Below are positions 55,022-64,000 of a DNA stretch of 64,000 nt, piece after piece; within the stretch, counting starts at the first letter, position 1, and each line of letters opens with the position of its first letter. The stretch comes from Cobetia marina (GTDB taxonomy: Bacteria > Pseudomonadota > Gammaproteobacteria > Pseudomonadales > Halomonadaceae): NCBI RefSeq assembly GCF_001720485.1, contig NZ_CP017114.1, positions 1,674,001 to 1,738,000 of the forward strand. Direction: 5' to 3'. Both the position numbers and the translations under genes were made by a program. A model generated the notes under the pieces. That model worked only from the letters and a program-made list of their open reading frames with translations, had not been told where the DNA came from and did not search any database.

Positions 55022-55795
55022 ATGTTTGAAGATCTCAAGGACAGACGTGTATTGGTGACCGGTTCCACTGCAGGCATCGGGCTTGAGGTGGCGCGAGCCT
55101 TCCTGGCGGCAGGTGCCAAGGTCGTGCTGCACGGCAGCCGGAGCCCGTCTCAGGCGGAATCGCTGCTGAGCGAGCTTTCCGCGCCGGGACGCGTGTTCTA
55201 TCTGCAGGCGGACGTGCGCGAGACGGCTCAGTGCGAGGCGCTGGTGAAGCAGGCCGTCGAGGCCATGGGCGGACTGGACGTGCTGGTCAACAATGCCGGC
55301 GGTCTTGGCGGGCGCCAGGGGCTCGAGAGCATTGACGATGACTTCTTCGACAATGTCATCGACCTCAACATTCGCTCGGTGGTGATGGTGACGCGCTTCG
55401 CGATTGAGTCGCTGCGCGCCTCGGCCCGCCAGTCCGGACAGAGCAGCAGCGTGATCACGACCGGGTCGATCGCGGGGCGTGAAGGCGGTGGCCTGGGCGC
55501 GTGCCTCTACGGTGGCAGCAAGGCGATGGTGCACAACCTGCATCGCAACTGGGTCAAGGAATTCACCAAGGACAGTATCCGCTTCAATACCGTGGCGCCG
55601 GGCACCATCGATACGGCCTTCCATGCCGACAAGAGCGATGCGCTCAAGCAGACCATCGCCGGCAGCATCGCCATGGGGCGCTTCGGCGAGTGCCAGGAAA
55701 TGGCGCCGACCTACCTCTATCTCGCCTCGCATGCGGCCAGTGGCTATGTCACCGGCCAGGTGATCGACGTCAATGGTGGGCAGATGTGTCCGTGA
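55022..55795 (+). CDS. SDR oxidoreductase, probable DEH reductase
   Basis: 257 residues from the ATG at 55022 (AGGAG before it). Classical SDR: TGSTAGIGLEVARAF (cofactor site, residues 14-28), NNAGG (about 93) and catalytic YGGSK (about 163). The His/Gly-rich loop GSRSPSQ after strand beta-2 leaves NADH or NADPH open. In alginate loci an SDR at this place reduces 4-deoxy-L-erythro-5-hexoseulose uronate to 2-keto-3-deoxygluconate. The role is inferred from context. Confidence 0.85.
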   Translation: MFEDLKDRRVLVTGSTAGIGLEVARAFLAAGAKVVLHGSRSPSQAESLLSELSAPGRVFYLQADVRETAQCEALVKQAVEAMGGLDVLVNNAGGLGGRQGLESIDDDFFDNVIDLNIRSVVMVTRFAIESLRASARQSGQSSSVITTGSIAGREGGGLGACLYGGSKAMVHNLHRNWVKEFTKDSIRFNTVAPGTIDTAFHADKSDALKQTIAGSIAMGRFGECQEMAPTYLYLASHAASGYVTGQVIDVNGGQMCP

Positions 55796-55932
55796 GTTCG
55801 TCAATCCGTGCTCAGGCAATCTCTGCGCCCTCTGGTGTCGCGGGGCCGGGCGAGACTGAGCCAACCAGGGACGCCCGACGAGCTGTCGGGCATCAAGACG
55901 ACACGCCAACCATCATCACGAGTGGCCACGCC

Positions 55933-58092
55933 ATGGAACAGACATTGCTATTGGATCGCGCAGCACTGACGGCGCTGCGCCAGGCCCATGAATCGCAGGA
56001 CAGGAGCGGACTGCTGGCACGCCGGCTGGCACATGCCGAGAAGAGCCTGGCATCGGTCCTCTCGGCACCCCTGTGCATTCCCGGGCAGGGTGAGGCGGGC
56101 GGAGAAGAGCATGCACGCCACAAGCTCAACTATCAGCACGTCAATCTGGCCTCTCAGCTGTGGCTGGTGACACATGATGAGCGCTATCTCGAATTCGTGC
56201 GTGGCCTGTTGCTGGGATATGCCGAGATCTATGAAGCGCTGCCCGCCCATGTCTCCAGGGACAGCAATCCGCCGGGCAAGCTGTTTCACCAGTGTCTGAA
56301 CGAGGGGATGTGGCTGCTGTACGCCGCGGATGCCTACGGCAATATCCGCTCCGAATTGCCTGAGGCGGAGCGTGAGCAGATCGAAGCGCATCTGTTGCGT
56401 CCGATGATCGACCTGCTGGTGGTGCAGAACGCCCATGACTTCGATGTGGTGCACAACCATGGCATCTGGTCCGTGGCGGCGGCGGGGATTGCCGGGCTGG
56501 TACTGGGAGACGAGGCGCTGGTGGAGCAGTCATTGCTCGGCAATGCCCGTGATGGCGTCAGCGGTGGCTTTCTCGCCCAGCTGGACCAGCTGTTCTCGCC
56601 GGACGGCTATTACCTGGAAGGCCCCTATTACCATCGCTTCGCCCTCAGACCGATGGTGCTCTTCGCCGAGGCATTGGTGAACAGTGGCGTGCGGCCGGAC
56701 ATCCATGATCATCGCGATCAGATCATTCGCAAGGCGATTCTGTGTCTGCAGGAGGTCGCGTTCCCCGATGGCCGTTTCCTGGCGCTCAATGACAGCTCAA
56801 GAACCATGGGACTGATCGATGAGGGCGCGATGCTGGGCGCTGCCACGCTGCTCAAGCGCTATCAGGATACGCGGCTCAATCCGGCGGTGGCCGGGCTGGT
56901 GCGCGACAAGGTCGAACGCCTGCCGCTGTGTGGTGGCAGTCAGTCGCTGGCGGAATTCGCCGAGACGGCGTCACGGGCCCCCGGCGCACGCGCCAGTCAA
57001 TTCATTTCCGATGGACGCGAGGGCAATGCGGGCGGTCTGGCCATCCTGCGTGCGCCTTCGGCGAGCGGTGCGGAAACCATGGTGTATCTGGCCTTCGGAC
57101 AGCATGGCAGTGACCCCACGCTGCACTCGGCGCTCGACCATGGTCACTTCGATGGCCTGCACTTCGGTTATCACAACGGCCAGCACGAAGTCCTGACCGA
57201 CTATGGCTTCAGTCGCTGGGTCAATATCGAACCGAAATTCGGTGGCCGCTACACCCCGGAGAACCGTTCCTACGCGAAGCAGAGCGTGGCGCACAACACC
57301 CTGGTCGTGGATGAAACCTCGCACCATGGACTGGACACCGCGCGCGCCTGTGAACATCACGGGGAACTCGACGCCTTTGACACGACTGACCCGCGTCTGC
57401 AGATGGTTCGGGCGCGGCTTCGGGATTACGTGCCGGGCGTGGTGCTCACCCGCAGCCTGCTGCTGGTCTCGCTGCCGGAGATGGCCGAGCCGCTGGTCGT
57501 GGACCTGATGCAGGCACGCAGTGATGGCACGCATCGCTATGACTACCCCTTGCATTACCAGGGGCAACTGATGATGGCAGAGCCGGCGCTCGAGCAGCAG
57601 GCCTCACCCACGGCATTGGGTGCAGCCAATGGTTACCAGCACCTGTGGAAGATGGCATCCGGCGCGGAGCAGGCGGCGGGCGTCTCGCAGGCTGTCACCT
57701 GGTTGCAGGAGAACCACTTCGTCACCGCGCGCATGGTGTGCACCGCGCCTGCCACGCTGGTCCAGGGCGTCATCGGGGCGAATGATCCCGAGCGCAATCT
57801 GCGCGATGAGCCCTACCTGCTGCTGCGCTCTCAGGCCTCTTCGCAGACGGTGGCCTGTGTCATCGAGACACACGGTGTCTTTGAGGAAGCGCGCGAGATC
57901 GCCAGTGAGGCGCGTCCCCGTGTCCTCAAGCTTCAGCTGCTTCAGGAGAGTGACGAGGCCTGTGTGCTGGCGCTTGAGCTGCGCGATGGCACTCGACACC
58001 GTCTCGCCGTCGCGCTGACGCCCGGCGAGCAGCATGCGGTGAGCGTGGCAGGCGAGCGTCTCGAATGGCAAGGCGGGTGCGCCTTGCTGTGA
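55933..58092 (+). CDS. Oligoalginate lyase, polysaccharide lyase family 17 (copy 1)
   Basis: 719 residues from the ATG at 55933. N-terminal alpha/alpha-toroid domain with NPPGKLFHQCLNEG, the Asn-His pair in VVHNHGIWSVAA (about 172-183) and catalytic Tyr region YYLEGPYYHRFALRP (about 218). The C-terminal heparinase II/III beta-sandwich has LDHGHFDGLHF, DYGFSRWVNIEPKFGGRY and YAKQSVAHNTLVVDE. PL17 enzymes release unsaturated monomers from oligoalginate exolytically. No signal peptide seen, so the enzyme is probably cytoplasmic or non-classically placed. Followed by a second copy. Confidence 0.92.
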   Translation: MEQTLLLDRAALTALRQAHESQDRSGLLARRLAHAEKSLASVLSAPLCIPGQGEAGGEEHARHKLNYQHVNLASQLWLVTHDERYLEFVRGLLLGYAEIYEALPAHVSRDSNPPGKLFHQCLNEGMWLLYAADAYGNIRSELPEAEREQIEAHLLRPMIDLLVVQNAHDFDVVHNHGIWSVAAAGIAGLVLGDEALVEQSLLGNARDGVSGGFLAQLDQLFSPDGYYLEGPYYHRFALRPMVLFAEALVNSGVRPDIHDHRDQIIRKAILCLQEVAFPDGRFLALNDSSRTMGLIDEGAMLGAATLLKRYQDTRLNPAVAGLVRDKVERLPLCGGSQSLAEFAETASRAPGARASQFISDGREGNAGGLAILRAPSASGAETMVYLAFGQHGSDPTLHSALDHGHFDGLHFGYHNGQHEVLTDYGFSRWVNIEPKFGGRYTPENRSYAKQSVAHNTLVVDETSHHGLDTARACEHHGELDAFDTTDPRLQMVRARLRDYVPGVVLTRSLLLVSLPEMAEPLVVDLMQARSDGTHRYDYPLHYQGQLMMAEPALEQQASPTALGAANGYQHLWKMASGAEQAAGVSQAVTWLQENHFVTARMVCTAPATLVQGVIGANDPERNLRDEPYLLLRSQASSQTVACVIETHGVFEEAREIASEARPRVLKLQLLQESDEACVLALELRDGTRHRLAVALTPGEQHAVSVAGERLEWQGGCALL

Positions 58093-58197
58093 TGCACCGC
58101 CACCTGCCTCGTGAGGCCATCCGTGTCGGTCGCTGCGAGGCAGGCCCCGGGCAACAGGCAGGATCAGTGAACGCTTCATTCAGTGAGAATTCTATCT

Positions 58198-60339
58198 ATG
58201 TCGGCACAAGGTGATTACCTGCTCTGGACCCGTGAGGAGCTTGACGAGATTCGCAGGCAGCAGGGGCAGGACAATGCGATGGGGCGCAGCCTCGCCGCGC
58301 TGGAGGCCAGAGTGGCGGCCAGCATGGCGCGCGGTATCGTGATTCCGGGGCAGGGCGAGGCGGGTAGCTTCGAGCACAATACCCACAAGGAGAATGCCCG
58401 CGTGATCGAGGGGGCGGCTCTGTGGGGACGGCTCAGTGACAACGCGCAGGCCCTGGCGCACGCCGAGGAGCTGCTGGCGGGCTACGCGGCCTGCTACCGC
58501 GACATGCCGTATCAGGTCGCGCGCAATACCAATCCGCCCGGCAGGCTGTTCCATCAGATTCTCAACGAGCATATCTGGCTGCTGCATGCCTCGCTGGGGC
58601 TGGCGTTGCTCAAGCCGTCCCTGAGCGAGGCGCGGTATCAGGCGCTGCTGGATGGGCTTTTCCAGCCGATGCTCGAGATGTTCACCGAGACCTACCGCCA
58701 CGATTTCGACCGCATTCACAATCACGGCCTGTGGGCCGTGGCGGCAGTCGGGATCTGCGCGATGGTGATCGAGAGTCCTGAGCATCTGGCGATCTCCATC
58801 GATGGCCTGGATGGCAGCGGCGAGACCGGTGGCCTTCTCGCCCAGATCGCGCTGCTGTTCTCCCCGCAGGGCTATTACGTCGAGGGCCCCTATTACCACC
58901 GCTTCGCCATCCATCCGCTGTGTCTGTTCGCGGAGGCGATCGAGCGTCACCACCCTGAACGCAGGGTGCTGACACATGCCGACGGACGCATCGAGAAATC
59001 GCTGCACGTGCTGCTGTCCACGGCCTATCCGGATGGGCGCTTTCCGGCGCTCAATGACGCCTCGCGCAGCATGGATCTCGATGATGAGGGCGCGCGCTGC
59101 GCCATGTCGCTGCTGGCGGCACGCTATGAGGCACCCCGGGAGCTGCTGGCTCTGGCGCGTCAGCAGCAGGGCTGCTGGATCCATGCCAATGGGCTGGCGC
59201 TGCTGAACGCGGTGCAGGGTGTCGACACGCAGGTGGAAGCGACCAGCCAGCTCTTCCGCGATGGCCCGGATGGCCAGTCTGGCGGGCATGCGCACCTCAA
59301 GCGTGGGCAGGGGCTTGCGGCACAGCATGTCGTGCTGACGGCCGGTCAGCACGGCATGGGGCATGGCCACTTCGATGAGCTGGGGCTGAGCTTCTTCTCG
59401 CGCGGCAAGGAAGTGCTCAAGGAATATGGCTTCGCACGCTGGGTCAATGTGGAGACCAAGTTCGGTGGACGCTACCTCAAGGAAAACGAGGGCTATGCCA
59501 AGCAGAGTGTCGCCCACAACCTGGTCGTGGTGGACATGCAGTCGCAGCACGCGGCGAATCACGCGCTGGCGGACGAGCGACATGGCGAGATCTCACTGCT
59601 GACTGGTTGCGCGGCGGGTGCGCGTGCCCGATGTGACAACGCGCATGACGGCGTGGCCATGCAGCGTGAGGTGCTGCTGGTGGAAAGCCGCCATACCGAG
59701 ACGCCGATTCTGCTGGATGTCTTCACGCTGACCTCGGAGCAGCCGCACGTCTATGACTACACCTTCCATCATGGTGGCCATGTCGTGCGCTGGTGGGGAA
59801 GTGAATTCACCGCGCTGGATGCCCTGGAAGTGATGGGGGATCGCCACGGCTATCAGCACCTCTGGAAGCAGGGGCAGTGCCGACCCGCCACCGGACACAG
59901 CATGACCTGGCTTGAGGGTGACAGTTTCCATAGCTGGCATCAGATCACCCAGGCACCTGCTGAAGCCTTCCAGCTGCGTGTCGGTGCCAATGACCCTGAT
60001 CACAACCTGCGGCCTGACGCCAAGGTGATGACGCGCCTGACCGCCACCTCGCAGACCTTCTATTCCCTGTTCGAGAGTCACGGGCATTTCGATGAAGCTC
60101 TGGAGCAGTGTGGTGGGGCGCGTCCGCAGGTGATCCATTTCCGGGTGCTGCCGAGTGCGGATGGCCTGACGATTCTCGAGTTGACCTTCGCCACCGGTCG
60201 ACTGCTGGTGGTGCTGGCCGAGCCAGCCCGACAAGGGGAAAGCCTGACGCTCGAGGCCGGGGAGCGCCCCCTGCGAATCGAGCAGGATGTCACGCTCATT
60301 GATCTTCCAGACAAGGCGCGGGTGTCACAGAACGCCTGA
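58198..60339 (+). CDS. Oligoalginate lyase, polysaccharide lyase family 17 (copy 2)
   Basis: 713 residues from ATG 58198 (GTG 58183 is a possible earlier start). Same layout as copy 1: NPPGRLFHQILNEH, RIHNHGLWAVAA, YYVEGPYYHRFAIHP, MGHGHFDELGLSFFSRGKE, EYGFARWVNVETKFGGRY and YAKQSVAHNLVVVD. The active-site residues seen in copy 1 are all kept, but identity is moderate, so it is an old paralogue rather than a recent duplication and may prefer other oligomers. 105 bases after copy 1. No signal peptide. Confidence 0.92.
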   Translation: MSAQGDYLLWTREELDEIRRQQGQDNAMGRSLAALEARVAASMARGIVIPGQGEAGSFEHNTHKENARVIEGAALWGRLSDNAQALAHAEELLAGYAACYRDMPYQVARNTNPPGRLFHQILNEHIWLLHASLGLALLKPSLSEARYQALLDGLFQPMLEMFTETYRHDFDRIHNHGLWAVAAVGICAMVIESPEHLAISIDGLDGSGETGGLLAQIALLFSPQGYYVEGPYYHRFAIHPLCLFAEAIERHHPERRVLTHADGRIEKSLHVLLSTAYPDGRFPALNDASRSMDLDDEGARCAMSLLAARYEAPRELLALARQQQGCWIHANGLALLNAVQGVDTQVEATSQLFRDGPDGQSGGHAHLKRGQGLAAQHVVLTAGQHGMGHGHFDELGLSFFSRGKEVLKEYGFARWVNVETKFGGRYLKENEGYAKQSVAHNLVVVDMQSQHAANHALADERHGEISLLTGCAAGARARCDNAHDGVAMQREVLLVESRHTETPILLDVFTLTSEQPHVYDYTFHHGGHVVRWWGSEFTALDALEVMGDRHGYQHLWKQGQCRPATGHSMTWLEGDSFHSWHQITQAPAEAFQLRVGANDPDHNLRPDAKVMTRLTATSQTFYSLFESHGHFDEALEQCGGARPQVIHFRVLPSADGLTILELTFATGRLLVVLAEPARQGESLTLEAGERPLRIEQDVTLIDLPDKARVSQNA

Positions 60340-60563
60340 CCCGCCGTCGGCGTCCGAGGTCTGGATGGCGTCAACCGGGAGTCGATCCAGGATGTGAATT
60401 GGACCGATCCAAACAACGGCCGGGATCTCTCCCGGAGATGGAAGGCGCTGCCAGCGACAGATGAGACAGCGGCCCCCGTGGTCAGGGAAAGGCGGCGGGG
60501 AAACGTGCACTGCCGGGTGCGCAACAACAATGACAAGACAGATAAAGACAAGAGTGCATTGCC

Positions 60564-62351
60564 ATGAACCTAGATCTGGATACTGCCGTCATCGGCATCT
60601 ATTTCCTCTTTCTGATCGCCATAGGCTGGCTGTTCAGAACCTTTACCTCAAGCACCAGTGATTACTTCCGCGGTGGCGGCAAGATGCTGTGGTGGATGGT
60701 CGGTGCGACCTCCTTCATGACCCAGTTCAGTGCCTGGACCTTCACCGGTGCGGCAGGCAAGGCCTACAACGATGGCTTTGCCGTGGCGATCATCTTCATG
60801 GCCAATGCCTTCGGCTATCTGTTGAACTATCTGTATTTCGCACCACGCTTCCGGCAGCTGCGGGTCATCACCGTGATCCAGGCGATCCGGCAGCGCTTCG
60901 GGGCCGTCAACGAGCAGGTCTTCACCTGGTCCTCCATGCCCACCAGCATCATCAATGCGGGCATCTGGCTCAATGGTCTGGCCATCGTGACCTCCGGCCT
61001 GTTCGGCTATGACATGGAAACCACCATCATCGTGACCGGTCTGGTCGTGCTGGTGATGTCGGTGACCGGCGGTTCCTGGGCGGTCATCGCGTCCGATTAC
61101 ATGCAGATGGTCATCATCATGGCCGTCACCATCACCTGTGCCATCGTGGCCGTGATCCACGCCGGCGGCCCGAGCCATGTCGTGGAAGACTTCCCGGTGA
61201 ACTTCCTGATCGGGGGTGACATGAACTACCTGTCGCTGTTCGCGCTTTGGGGGTTCTTCATCTTCATCAAGCAGTTCAGCATCACCAACAACCTGCTCAA
61301 CTCCTATCGCTACCTGGCGGCCAAGGATTCGAAGAATGCGCGCAAGGCGGGTCTGCTGGCCTGTGTCCTGATGACCATGGGGCCGTTCATCTGGTTCATG
61401 CCCAGCTGGTTCATGGCCAGTGAAGGGGTGGATCTGTTCGCGATGTATCCCGAGGCAGGTGCCAAGGCGGCTGACTTTGCCTACATGAGCTTCGTCAGCC
61501 TCTACATGCCTGCCGGGATGCTGGGGCTGCTGGTGGCGGCGATGTTCGCCGCGACCATGTCCTCGATGGACTCTGGCCTGAATCGCAATTCCGGGATCTT
61601 CGTGAAGAACTTCTACGAGGTCGTGCTGCGTCCCAAGGCGTCTGAAGGTGAACTGCTGCTGATGTCGCGCCTGTCCTCCACCGTCTTCGGCCTGGCGATC
61701 ATCGGGTTTGCTCTGTTCATCAACTCCCTGAAGGGACTGAGCCTGTTCGACGCCATGATGTATGTCGGCGCTCTGATCGGTCTGCCGATGACCATTCCCG
61801 GCCTGCTCGGCTTCTTCATCCGCAAGACGCCTGACTGGGCGGCCTGGGCGACGCTGGTTGTCGGTGGCCTGGTGTCCTATGTGGTCGGCTTCTTGATGAC
61901 GCCGGACTTCATCGTCAACACCTTCGGTCTCGACGCGGACCTGACCTCGCGTGAATGGAGCGACATGAAGGTGGCGGTCGGCATCATGGCGCACACCGTG
62001 ATCACGGCAGGCTTCTTCGTGCTGACCACGCTGTTCTATCGCGGCCTTTCCGCCGAGCGCGAAGCGGAAGTCGCGACCTTCTTCACCAACCGTGACACGC
62101 CCGTCATCAGCGATGACGAGGAACATCGCAGCGTCGACAACCGCCAGCGCAACATTCTCGGCTACCTGATCCTGGTTGCCGGCCTGGGCGTGATGCTGAT
62201 GTTCCTGGTACCCAATCCCTTCTGGGGACGCATGGTCTTCGTGCTGTGTGGCGGCATCATCGTGGCGATCGGTCTGCTGCTGGTGACCTCCATCGACAAG
62301 ACGTCACATTCCAGGGAAGAGCGCCTGGTCAGCGATGGCAGTACGCGCTGA
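60564..62351 (+). CDS. Sodium:solute symporter, ToaA-like oligoalginate/DEH transporter
   Basis: 595 residues, about 14 helices. SSS-family landmarks: SDYFRGGGKMLWWMVGATSFMTQFSAWTFTGAAG (about residues 31-64) and MFAATMSSMDSGLNRNSGIFVKNFYE (about 329-354). Members of this branch in Vibrio alginate operons (ToaA, ToaB, ToaC) import DEH or oligoalginates. The soluble loop near 500-530 and C-terminal tail are polar. Just downstream of both PL17 genes and before the porin gene. Confidence 0.9.
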   Translation: MNLDLDTAVIGIYFLFLIAIGWLFRTFTSSTSDYFRGGGKMLWWMVGATSFMTQFSAWTFTGAAGKAYNDGFAVAIIFMANAFGYLLNYLYFAPRFRQLRVITVIQAIRQRFGAVNEQVFTWSSMPTSIINAGIWLNGLAIVTSGLFGYDMETTIIVTGLVVLVMSVTGGSWAVIASDYMQMVIIMAVTITCAIVAVIHAGGPSHVVEDFPVNFLIGGDMNYLSLFALWGFFIFIKQFSITNNLLNSYRYLAAKDSKNARKAGLLACVLMTMGPFIWFMPSWFMASEGVDLFAMYPEAGAKAADFAYMSFVSLYMPAGMLGLLVAAMFAATMSSMDSGLNRNSGIFVKNFYEVVLRPKASEGELLLMSRLSSTVFGLAIIGFALFINSLKGLSLFDAMMYVGALIGLPMTIPGLLGFFIRKTPDWAAWATLVVGGLVSYVVGFLMTPDFIVNTFGLDADLTSREWSDMKVAVGIMAHTVITAGFFVLTTLFYRGLSAEREAEVATFFTNRDTPVISDDEEHRSVDNRQRNILGYLILVAGLGVMLMFLVPNPFWGRMVFVLCGGIIVAIGLLLVTSIDKTSHSREERLVSDGSTR

Positions 62352-62559
62352 CGCGGCGTGATGGTGAGCGGCGCTGGCACCTGGTGCCTCGTCGCTCACT
62401 TGGCTCGCCATTCGTGCGCGCCACTCGCTCCGTAAACCTCTGATACCCCGAACCCGAATCCCCCCCTCCTGACTCGGTCAACGCCAATGACCACATCAGC
62501 AGGAGAGTCGATGCGCCTTTGCGCCATCGGCAGGGGATTCTGCGGCCTGCATCTGGCGT

Positions 62560-62573
62560 CTGGATCGATCCAG
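62560..62573. promoter_or_regulatory. 14-bp perfect palindrome upstream of the porin gene
   Basis: CTGGATCGATCCAG, 116 bases before the porin start. A second palindrome, AGTCAATTGACT, is at 62648-62659, 30 bases before the start. Both lie in the 337-base space 62352-62688, which holds no gene. Confidence 0.35.
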
Positions 62574-62688
62574 TACGCCGATGCCAACACAAGGCAACCC
62601 ACGCGCTAGCCAATGCCGGGCACGCGACAGGACGCGGGTTGCCTGCAAGTCAATTGACTGACTCCCCATAAAAACAATGAGGTACGCC

Positions 62689-63381
62689 ATGAAACACTAC
62701 AACAAGATCTCCCTTTCGATTGCCGCACTGGTGTTCACTACCAGCGCCCAGGCCGTGACACTGGATATTCGTCATGAATACAAGCATCACGCCAAGCAGC
62801 ATGCCACCCGAGTCAAGGTGAGCGATTCCATCGACAACTTCTATTACGGGCTGGAATCCAAGTTTGCGTCCGAGAAGCGTGAAGATGGCTCACAACCCGC
62901 GATGGGGAATCTGGAGCGCGGTGACAGTGAGATCGATTGGGGCTTCAAGTTCAAGCTGGACGATAACTGGTATATCCAACCCGGCATGCCTATCGCGTTC
63001 GGGGATGGCAAGTACACGATCAAGCCGCAGCTGCGTGTCGGCTACAAGGCCAGCAGTATCCCCTTGACCACGGCGCTGCGCTATCGTCGGGAATACTCCA
63101 ACTACAGTGAAGATTCCAATGATGATTATGAACAGAACAAGATCACCTTCACCATGTCCTACAACCACGGCAAGAATAAATACTGGCTGGAGGCCAACTA
63201 TTATCGCAACGAAGACAAGGACATCTACAACAATACCCGCGAGAACTACGATTATATTCTGAGTGCGGGGCGTCGCATGGGGTCATGGTTCCCGTATCTG
63301 GAATTCGCGGATGTCAGTTCCAGTTCCAGTTCCGATACGCGTCAGCTCAAGACACGTGTCGGCTTGAAATATTATTACTGA
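62689..63381 (+). CDS. KdgM family outer-membrane oligosaccharide porin
   Basis: 230 residues from the ATG at 62689 (GAGG before it). Signal peptide KISLSIAALVFTTSAQA, cleavage before VTLDIRHEY. The rest alternates aromatic and charged residues (VSDSIDNFYYGLESKFAS, KYWLEANYYRNEDKDIYNN) as a 12-stranded barrel and ends in GLKYYY, an aromatic terminal strand. KdgM/KdgN-type porins admit acidic oligosaccharides. Position fits entry of alginate oligomers. Confidence 0.92.
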   Translation: MKHYNKISLSIAALVFTTSAQAVTLDIRHEYKHHAKQHATRVKVSDSIDNFYYGLESKFASEKREDGSQPAMGNLERGDSEIDWGFKFKLDDNWYIQPGMPIAFGDGKYTIKPQLRVGYKASSIPLTTALRYRREYSNYSEDSNDDYEQNKITFTMSYNHGKNKYWLEANYYRNEDKDIYNNTRENYDYILSAGRRMGSWFPYLEFADVSSSSSSDTRQLKTRVGLKYYY

Positions 63382-63565
63382 TCCAGAGATGCCACGCGGT
63401 ACATGCGACATGACGTGCGTGGCAGTTGTCGATAGTTCGCCCCAGCTACGGGGTGAGCCCTCGAGGCCAGATCCATGAGCAAGATCGTGAGCATGAGCGC
63501 GCGTGAGTCACACCTCGAGGGCGCTATCGTGAGCGTCGGCACGGGAATGATCGGCAGGGAGCCAC

Positions 63566-64000
63566 ATGACACAGCTGGATAGAGTCGCACTGTTCTTCTC
63601 CATCATCCTGATCGTGCTGACGATCCTGGTCTATCGACGTCGCAGCCAGACCCCGGACAGCTTCATCCGGGGGAGCGGCAACGTGCCCTGGTGGATGGCG
63701 GGGAGTACGGCGTTCATGACGCAGTTCTCCGCCTGGACCTTCACCGGGGCCGCCCAGAAGGCCTACGAGGATGGCTTTGCCGTGCTGGTGATCTTCTGGG
63801 GCAATGCGCTGGGCTTTCTGCTGGCGGCGCTGTATTTCGCGCCGCGTTTCCGCCGGCTGAGGGTCAGCACCTATTCCGACATTCTCGAGTTGCGCTACGG
63901 CAAGACGACACAACTCGTGTATGTCATCAGTCAGATCTTCCTGACGCTGATGACCGCCTCGATCGGTCTCTATGGCGTCTCGCTTTTCCTGAGCGCGGTC
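63566..64000 (+). CDS. Sodium:solute symporter (partial, runs past the window end)
   Basis: The first 145 residues of an SSS symporter; ATG at 63566 with AGGGAG before it, and no stop before the window end. FIRGSGNVPWWMAGSTAFMTQFSAWTFTGAAQKAYEDGFAV matches the same region of the symporter at 60564, so they are paralogues of the ToaA/ToaB kind. Likely the second uptake system for alginate products. The first helix begins at residue 8. Confidence 0.88.
   Translation, partial: MTQLDRVALFFSIILIVLTILVYRRRSQTPDSFIRGSGNVPWWMAGSTAFMTQFSAWTFTGAAQKAYEDGFAVLVIFWGNALGFLLAALYFAPRFRRLRVSTYSDILELRYGKTTQLVYVISQIFLTLMTASIGLYGVSLFLSAV

Noticed and set aside
60648..62126. Long minus-strand frame of 492 codons
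   Set aside because: Antisense to the SSS symporter gene; composition rich in His, Gly, Arg and Asp is typical of a high-GC shadow frame.

Overview
The window reads as chromosomal DNA of a marine, moderately halophilic gammaproteobacterium, most like Halomonadaceae (Cobetia or Halomonas type). The reasons are high GC with strong G/C third positions, four BCCT-type osmolyte transporters, carnitine catabolism in the Pseudomonas gene order, and a complete-looking alginate uptake and depolymerisation locus. This assignment is inferred from gene content only. No rRNA, tRNA, CRISPR array, transposase or integrase was seen.

Layout. (1) 42-7515: a catabolic module on the minus strand (3-hydroxyacid dehydrogenase, aldehyde dehydrogenase, BCCT transporter, CocE/NonD hydrolase) with a divergent LysR regulator. 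(2) 7717-17189: housekeeping and accessory genes: DUF2628 protein, cold-shock/DUF1294 fusion, 2OG-Fe(II) oxygenase, L-lactate permease, EamA exporter, lipoprotein, DUF1232 protein, pirin, DoxX and LysR. (3) 17249-19509: kbl-tdh, threonine to glycine. (4) 19836-31931: a defence island made of hsdRMS (type I restriction-modification) and a giant DUF4011 SF1 helicase-nuclease. It is bounded on both sides by near-identical terminator hairpins. (5) 32553-39513: three BCCT transporters, two of them close paralogues, and a divergent GlxA/CdhR-type AraC regulator. (6) 39695-47422: an unusual block of exported proteins with three YHYH-domain proteins, a small Cys protein, HupE and a membrane partner, a PEBP protein and further exported unknowns. 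(7) 47591-50982: carnitine catabolism, cdhC-cdhA-cdhB-hocS. (8) 51734-64000: alginate locus with PL7 lyase, IclR regulator, KdgF cupin, DEH-reductase-type SDR, two tandem PL17 oligoalginate lyases, an SSS symporter, a KdgM porin and a second SSS symporter cut by the window end.

How the genes work together. The BCCT carriers can import betaine or carnitine; CdhA, CdhC and CdhB turn carnitine into glycine betaine, HocS frees carnitine from acylcarnitines, and the GlxA-type regulator is a good candidate to sense this pathway. In the alginate locus PL7 cuts the polymer, KdgM lets oligomers through the outer membrane, the SSS carriers take them into the cytoplasm, the PL17 enzymes release unsaturated monomers, KdgF linearises them and the SDR reduces DEH to KDG. 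Related AT-rich operator-like sites lie upstream of the PL7 gene and in the iclR-kdgF divergent region. KDG kinase and KDPG aldolase are not in the window. The most novel-looking block is the YHYH/HupE/PEBP cluster, which looks like an extracytoplasmic, possibly metal-handling, system.
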